Under the pieces are notes generated by a model that saw only the letters and a list, made by a program, of their open reading frames with translations, ran no database searches and was not told where the DNA came from. A program made the translations under genes and the position numbers. From the NCBI GenBank assembly GCA_028023455.1, contig JAQFVV010012668.1:622001-686000 (forward strand): a DNA stretch of 64,000 nt, written 5' to 3'. Shown in pieces: positions 58,650 to 64,000 of the stretch. Numbering within the stretch: position 1 is the first letter of the stretch; each line of letters opens with the position of its first letter. Origin of the DNA: Epiperipatus broadwayi (lineage: Eukaryota; Onychophora; Udeonychophora; Euonychophora; Peripatidae).

Positions 58650-61600
58650 ATATTTAATAAATATGTATTTAAAGCTAAAAGTGTTTAAAAGACAAGTTAA
58701 AATTAAATACTATTTTATTTTATAAATAATATTATAAAAGGATATAAATATTTTAATTATTTAGTACTTAAATAAAGACTAATATTTATTTTAATAATAT
58801 TGATAATTATTTTAAAATCTGTTATAATATCTTATTTATTTTAAAAATATTTATTTAAAAATCAATTTTAGTTTATTTTAGACACAACTTTTATAAAGAA
58901 CAGATGTTATACACAACATCGAAGTTTCTAATAAAGTGCATAACTATTTTAAAAAATCATTTATAAAATTTATAAATAATACTGAGTATCATGAAATAAA
59001 AATAAAGATATATCAATTAGAATATTAAATCTATTTTAAAATATTTTTTAAAAATATATAAAAAAATATTTAGTTTATTTAAAAATAATCTTATAAAAGT
59101 TAAAATTAAAATCAAGTAGAATAATATATATTTTTTAAAAGGTTAATAGATTTAAATAAACATAAAATTATTTAAAAATAATAACAATAAATATTAAATA
59201 TTAAATAGTCATTATTTATTTTAATTAAATAAAATAAGCACAAAGTTGATTTAACTACAATCAAATGAGTTTTCCGTATAAAAGCTCAGTTCAATTGTTA
59301 GGAGAGGACTTTGATTGAATTTCAGTTAATTTGTATTAGAAAATATATAAATTTATAGACGCCTAAAATCATTTTTTAAAATTACAAGAGTGTCTTATAA
59401 ATAATCTATAAAAGTTTAAAATAATAGATATCATTTATTTATTTTCCAACACTCCTAAATTAAGCTCAATTTCAAAAATCATGGAACATATATATATAAA
59501 ATATATCGAAATTTACCTAAAATATGACAAACCTGATTATTCAAAATTACAGATGGAGAAAAGTAATATTTGGACAGATATAATTTTAAAAGCTAATTAC
59601 TATTGACTATTAGAAAATAGATATTTTTAAAGAATAAAGTACTTCCTTATAAAGAAAGTATTTTAAGATATAAATTTAAATATATCTTAAGGAAAGATAT
59701 TAGAAATAAAAGTAGTTTTTATAAATACTCTATCTTTATGTTTAAAAGACGAATTAATAATTTTAAAAGAAATAATTAAAAATATATTTAGCTAGAAATC
59801 TTAATATAATAAAGATTATTATATTAAATAATTTAAACTTTTTAGATGAAAAAGCTTATTCTTACCTGGATATTTTGTTAAGAGATGCGCAAGTGGACGT
59901 CCCAGTTAAATTTAAAATAATTAAATGATAATTTTTCATAAAACTAAAGACTAAATTAAAATAATAACTTTTGAATAATTTTTTAAAAGAACTAAACCAG
60001 GATCCTATAAACTATTTTAATTTTATTTTATTTTCTTGTGGGAACTTATTTTAAAAAAAAATTTCTTTTCATAAACTTTAAAAAACATGAGGGACCGAAA
60101 CAGGAAAATGATGTGTAGTGAATATGTGTGATTTAAAAAATTTATGGGAAAAGAAAACATCTCATCACGTAAATGATTTTTTTTACTAATATAAAAATTA
60201 AATATTATTATTTATTAAAATAAGATAGTACTATCTTTAAATAATAACTAAAAATAATATAATATATTCATATTTTTTGTAATTATCTAACACAGTATTT
60301 TAAAGTATGACTTATAAAGTGAATTATTTTATGAGCGAATTCAAAGAATATTGGAGATGGATGGACTTATTCATTACTATGGTAAAAATTGATAATAATA
60401 ATAATTTTGTATTTAATATTTTTATTTAGATCAACCAAATATTATTATTTGAAGAAGTATGATTATTTTAAAAATACAAATTATATTCGATTTTATTTAA
60501 ATATAATTAATTATGAAATAAATACGATGAACATTAATAAGACTTAGAAATAATTATATGATTCTTTCTAATAAACTTTGATATTTTATATAGTTTAGAA
60601 TTATATTTATTTCATGGATATTATTTTTATGCAAGTTAGGAATAGATTTAAAAGTCTATATTTATTTTTTAAATACTAAGTTTTATGAGAAGTTATATTT
60701 AGGTTGAAAGTTTACAGTATAGATAATGAAGCATAAATAATTTGGATAGTATTTTATTTAGAGTTGAAGTTGTTAAATTTTAAATAGTTTAGAGGGTTTG
60801 ATAAATATAAGAAGGAGAGATAACATAAAAGAAGTAATAATTTTACATAGAAAAGAATCATAAAATTTATCTAATATAATATTTATTATTTGGTAAGAAT
60901 GATTGATATATTATTATTTCAACAACACTATTTTTGCTATTTGATAACAGCATGATAAGGAAATATAAATATAACCATATTGTAACATACACAGGTACAT
61001 TGTTCTTTATAATATTAGAGTAATACTAATAGTAGAGGAACACATATAGTACATGATGAAATGAATAACAGTAATACTTGTGATGATTTAATTAGTAAAG
61101 TTTAATTGGTATATGCTACATAAATATATTTACAAATTTTGGTAATAATTGAGTATTGATATTTATTTAAAGCTAAATTTTAAAAACATACTTCAATATA
61201 TAGTATAGCTTTTAAAAGCAGTATAGATTATTTAATAGGAGAGAGAATAAAGGTAAACATTTTGTATTATTATTTTCTTAATTTTATTTTCTTTAGTTGA
61301 ACGTAAAAGTAAATAAACTTAATCAAAGTAATATAAATAAATTTGTTTAATTTGTTTTAAAAGTGTGTCGAGTTCATTATTTTGCACCACAGCATTTGAC
61401 AGCAGATAATTTGAACAAACATAATATTTGCACAATGTGAATTTATTAATATTATTTTAGAAATAAATATAATATTTTCCTGATTATCATTTATGAGAAT
61501 TGATTGACATTATTACATCATATTACAATGGTCATAGAGTATTTATAATGCATAATATAAGAATACAATATTATTTGTTGCCACAGATTATTGATATTAT

Positions 61601-62350
61601 AAGATTTAGATCTATTCCAAGATTAAGATACTATATGAAGATAAAAGATATACACATGATTATTTATTTATTTAATGATTGATGATATAACCAAAATAAA
61701 TAAGACTAAGTTATACCCTAGGATTAATATTGAGTATTATTATTATTATTAGTATAAGTTAGGTGTATTTAGGTTTGATATAAAATCCCATATCATACTT
61801 ATTTACATGAGTTATCAGTACTTTAAGATAATTAGAAGAACCTGAGATTATTTAATTATATTCTGAAAATTAAAAGTTAAGATTTATTTATTTTATCATT
61901 ATTATTAAAGATAGTTTATTTTATTTAAAAGCCATAAGAATGCTGTAGAGGTAGTAGTAAGTTAATAAGGAGGTGACAGTATTCTTATGCCATTGAGACA
62001 ATGTCTTGGAAGATATTGACTTAATGTAAATCTACTTATTACTTTGTAACTTTACTTCATAGTCTCATGATTTTAATAAATACTTAGTTAATTGTTACAG
62101 AATATAGAAATATATTGATTTTGATAATTGATAATAAATTTAATGAGAATATGATAATATAAAAGTAAATTAAAGATAGATATGCAAATTTTAATTAAGC
62201 ATTAATTTTAATTGAGCTAGTCGTATTTCAAATTATATTATACATCGAGAAGTAAGGGTACAATATATTAAGACTAATGTTAAGGAGAATTAAAATTTTT
62301 TTATTTAATATTACTACAATTAATAATTTAACCTAAAAATACCAATTTTC
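58650..62350. other. Tract of extreme AT content
   Basis: Counted lines fall to 3-5 G or C per 60 bases (for example 59041-59100 and 58741-58800), against about 12 per 60 elsewhere. The sequence is built from short words such as AAATATTTA, TTAAAATAT and TAATAATATT without a regular period. It has no gene, no clear repeat unit and no mitochondrial gene that I can recognise. The left half (58680-59260) is the most extreme. Confidence 0.6.
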
Positions 62351-63399
62351 CTGCATTCACACATTTAGAAACAATCTTTTTGGATAAATACACAAATAAT
62401 TATTCATTTTAATTCATTGTTGTTGCTTTTTTTAAATCAAGATTTTGACTAATCCTTAGACTTTAAAAGGACACGAAAAAAATTGAAACTATCTCTGACT
62501 CTTTCTTGACTAACATTAATTTACTAAAACAAATGCGCGTGGAGAAAGTTATTAAATGAAGAATCTCAATTATATAAGAAAATATTGTGTTTCTACTCTC
62601 AGAAAAAATATATACAGTAGTATACCTTTCTATTTATTTACTATTGTTAAAATTAGGGGTTCAATTAGAGGTTTAACTAAAGATGAGAAGTGAAAGTTAA
62701 TTCTTACACTGATGCATCAATTTGATTAATTCATGTAACTCCTGTGATAAATAAACAGTGAATTTTACAGAATAAGTGATTTTTGAAGCACACCCGAACT
62801 TTAGGTTTTAGGGGATTCTTTTTTGCTTTTGATACCACTACTCTACAAAGTTTTAAAAGCAATCCACGTATTGTATAAATTTAATTAAAGATTTTCTTTT
62901 ATAAGACTATCAAAATCAAACATTTAGTTCTTATTAAAAGATTTTTTTGCCATATAAAACAGAAGTAAAATGATAATGAAAATAAATAAAAAATGACCAA
63001 CACTCTTAGTACTGATATTGAAAATAAAAAAGACGATCTCTTTTGGATAGGATATTTTAAATACACTATTACAATTTGTCTTTAGAATTAGCCACACAAA
63101 CAAATACCTTCAACTTTCTTTCTCATCACATCTTGCTTTTATTTTTTCTATGAAAAGACATTCCTAATAAAAGCCTTTCCATTTCTTAAGATTATAGGTA
63201 AATGTTTTAACTTCATCAAGCTAAATACTTCTGTCCAAATCTATAGAAGTCAAAATGATGTGTGTATAATTAAAAGTAGTCATCTAAATTTTTGTATCAT
63301 TATTCTAAAAAAGGCCATCTACTGATTAAATAGTATAGTGATAGCATTTTTCAAATCTATGCATTACTTTCAATACTTCAGACAGAAAATGACTACAAT
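62351..63399. other. AT-rich DNA without a recognised gene
   Basis: Composition returns to the window's normal level. Nothing coding seen. Confidence 0.45.
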
Positions 63400-63690
63400 T
63401 AACTGTACCGGTTAAAAAACGTCCAAAAACTAAACTGCAAGTCGGATCCAAACTCAGCTGAACCAAACTGAATTCAAACCCAACTCACCAGCTCAGATCA
63501 ATGGATGATCTAAATCGATGGCACAGTGCTATGCGCCAAGGAACTAGCTCAATGGTTGGTGATGATTAGAGACCCCTGAACTGACACTAATATCGGATAA
63601 TGAATTAACTAAAGATAATTTTAAATCGAATCATATGTATATGTTCGGGTTCCCAACACAGACAACCAAGTGTGTTAATAAAATATTTTA
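63400..63690. mobile_element. SINE-like G+C-richer segment
   Basis: Markedly richer in G+C than the flanks (GCACAGTGCTATGCGCCAAG, CTCAATGGTTGGTGATG, TTCGGGTTCCCAACACAG). On the minus strand GAGCTGGTGAGTTGGGTTTG and GGTTTGAATTC look like Pol III A/B-box material, and the plus strand ends in an (AATA)/(AAT)n tail near 63690. No cloverleaf could be folded and no second copy is in the window, so the family is unknown. Confidence 0.4.
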
Positions 63691-64000
63691 ATAATAATAA
63701 TAATGATTTTGTTCAATTTTAAATGATGATTATATTGATCACTTCTAGCCTTAAACAGAGTTTATAATTATAATAAGAATGGCAGTTCCTATTATATGCC
63801 AATGAATATTACGCAATATTATGAAATTCTATCTGTCTATGTCCCCAACAAGAAAATAAAGGCAGATAAAGGTATTCAGTGGAGATGAAAATTATGATTC
63901 TTATTTTATACAAAAGAATGTGAGATTTATTTTCACATTCGCAAATCCATTCATGAAGAGCAAGATACGTATTTAGGGCATAACTTTAACCTTTATTAGA
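63691..64000. other. AT-rich DNA at the window end
   Basis: Begins with an (AAT)n tract; nothing else recognised. Confidence 0.4.

Noticed and set aside
58650-62350. Nuclear copy of mitochondrial DNA
   Set aside because: No recognisable mitochondrial protein, rRNA or tRNA sequence; only composition suggested it.
1-64000. CRISPR arrays, prokaryotic operons, rRNA genes
   Set aside because: None seen; spliced exon and animal-type retroelements mark the sequence as eukaryotic.

Overview
The window is very AT-rich eukaryotic DNA. Sampled ordinary lines run at roughly one fifth to one quarter G+C. It looks like a metazoan genome: there is one spliced semaphorin-like exon with consensus splice sites, and the mobile elements are animal-type (RTE-type and other non-LTR retrotransposons, Penelope-like elements, a Tigger/pogo DNA transposon, tRNA-derived SINEs). 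I cannot fix the phylum. No bacterial, organellar or CRISPR features are visible.

Layout. 1-14.4 kb is mostly gene-poor AT-rich DNA holding the semaphorin exon (minus strand, 5546-5726) and two decayed RTE 3' ends. 14.4-17.6 kb holds a 387-bp fold-back element with a hammerhead ribozyme and a decayed Penelope-like element (PLE) with inverted arms. 18.7-21.7 kb has an RTE remnant and a TIR/MITE-like element. 24.8-27.5 kb is a PLE arranged as a large inverted repeat, itself interrupted by a 290-bp hammerhead-type insertion. 29.3-30.3 kb has a LINE remnant, a tRNA-Gly-headed SINE and another ribozyme-family fragment. 31.7-38.1 kb carries two RTE copies on the minus strand; the second is split by a PLE insertion with an 11-bp target duplication. 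42.13-48.38 kb is a complete two-ORF non-LTR retrotransposon between 16-bp target duplications. Beyond it lie an endonuclease remnant (48.7-49.2 kb), LTR-end/primer-binding-site-like units (51.7-52.0 kb), a 101-bp fold-back insertion (53.6 kb), an internally deleted Tigger element (54.15-55.48 kb), a tract of extreme AT content (about 58.65-62.3 kb) and a SINE-like segment near the right end.

The most striking pattern is an insertion architecture seen four times at unrelated sites (14.4, 25.8, 36.8 and 53.6 kb): target duplication, an inverted copy of the element's 3' part that begins right at the duplication, the direct copy, a 40-66 bp one-sided tail, then target duplication. One example carries an intact PLE GIY-YIG endonuclease domain, and its inverted arm is the PLE 3' UTR. 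Two others carry hammerhead ribozyme folds. A tRNA-Gly-headed SINE has the same 3' end as the ribozyme family, which raises the possibility of a SINE mobilised by Penelope-type machinery. All element genes except the PLE C-terminal domain at 37.1-37.5 kb are interrupted.
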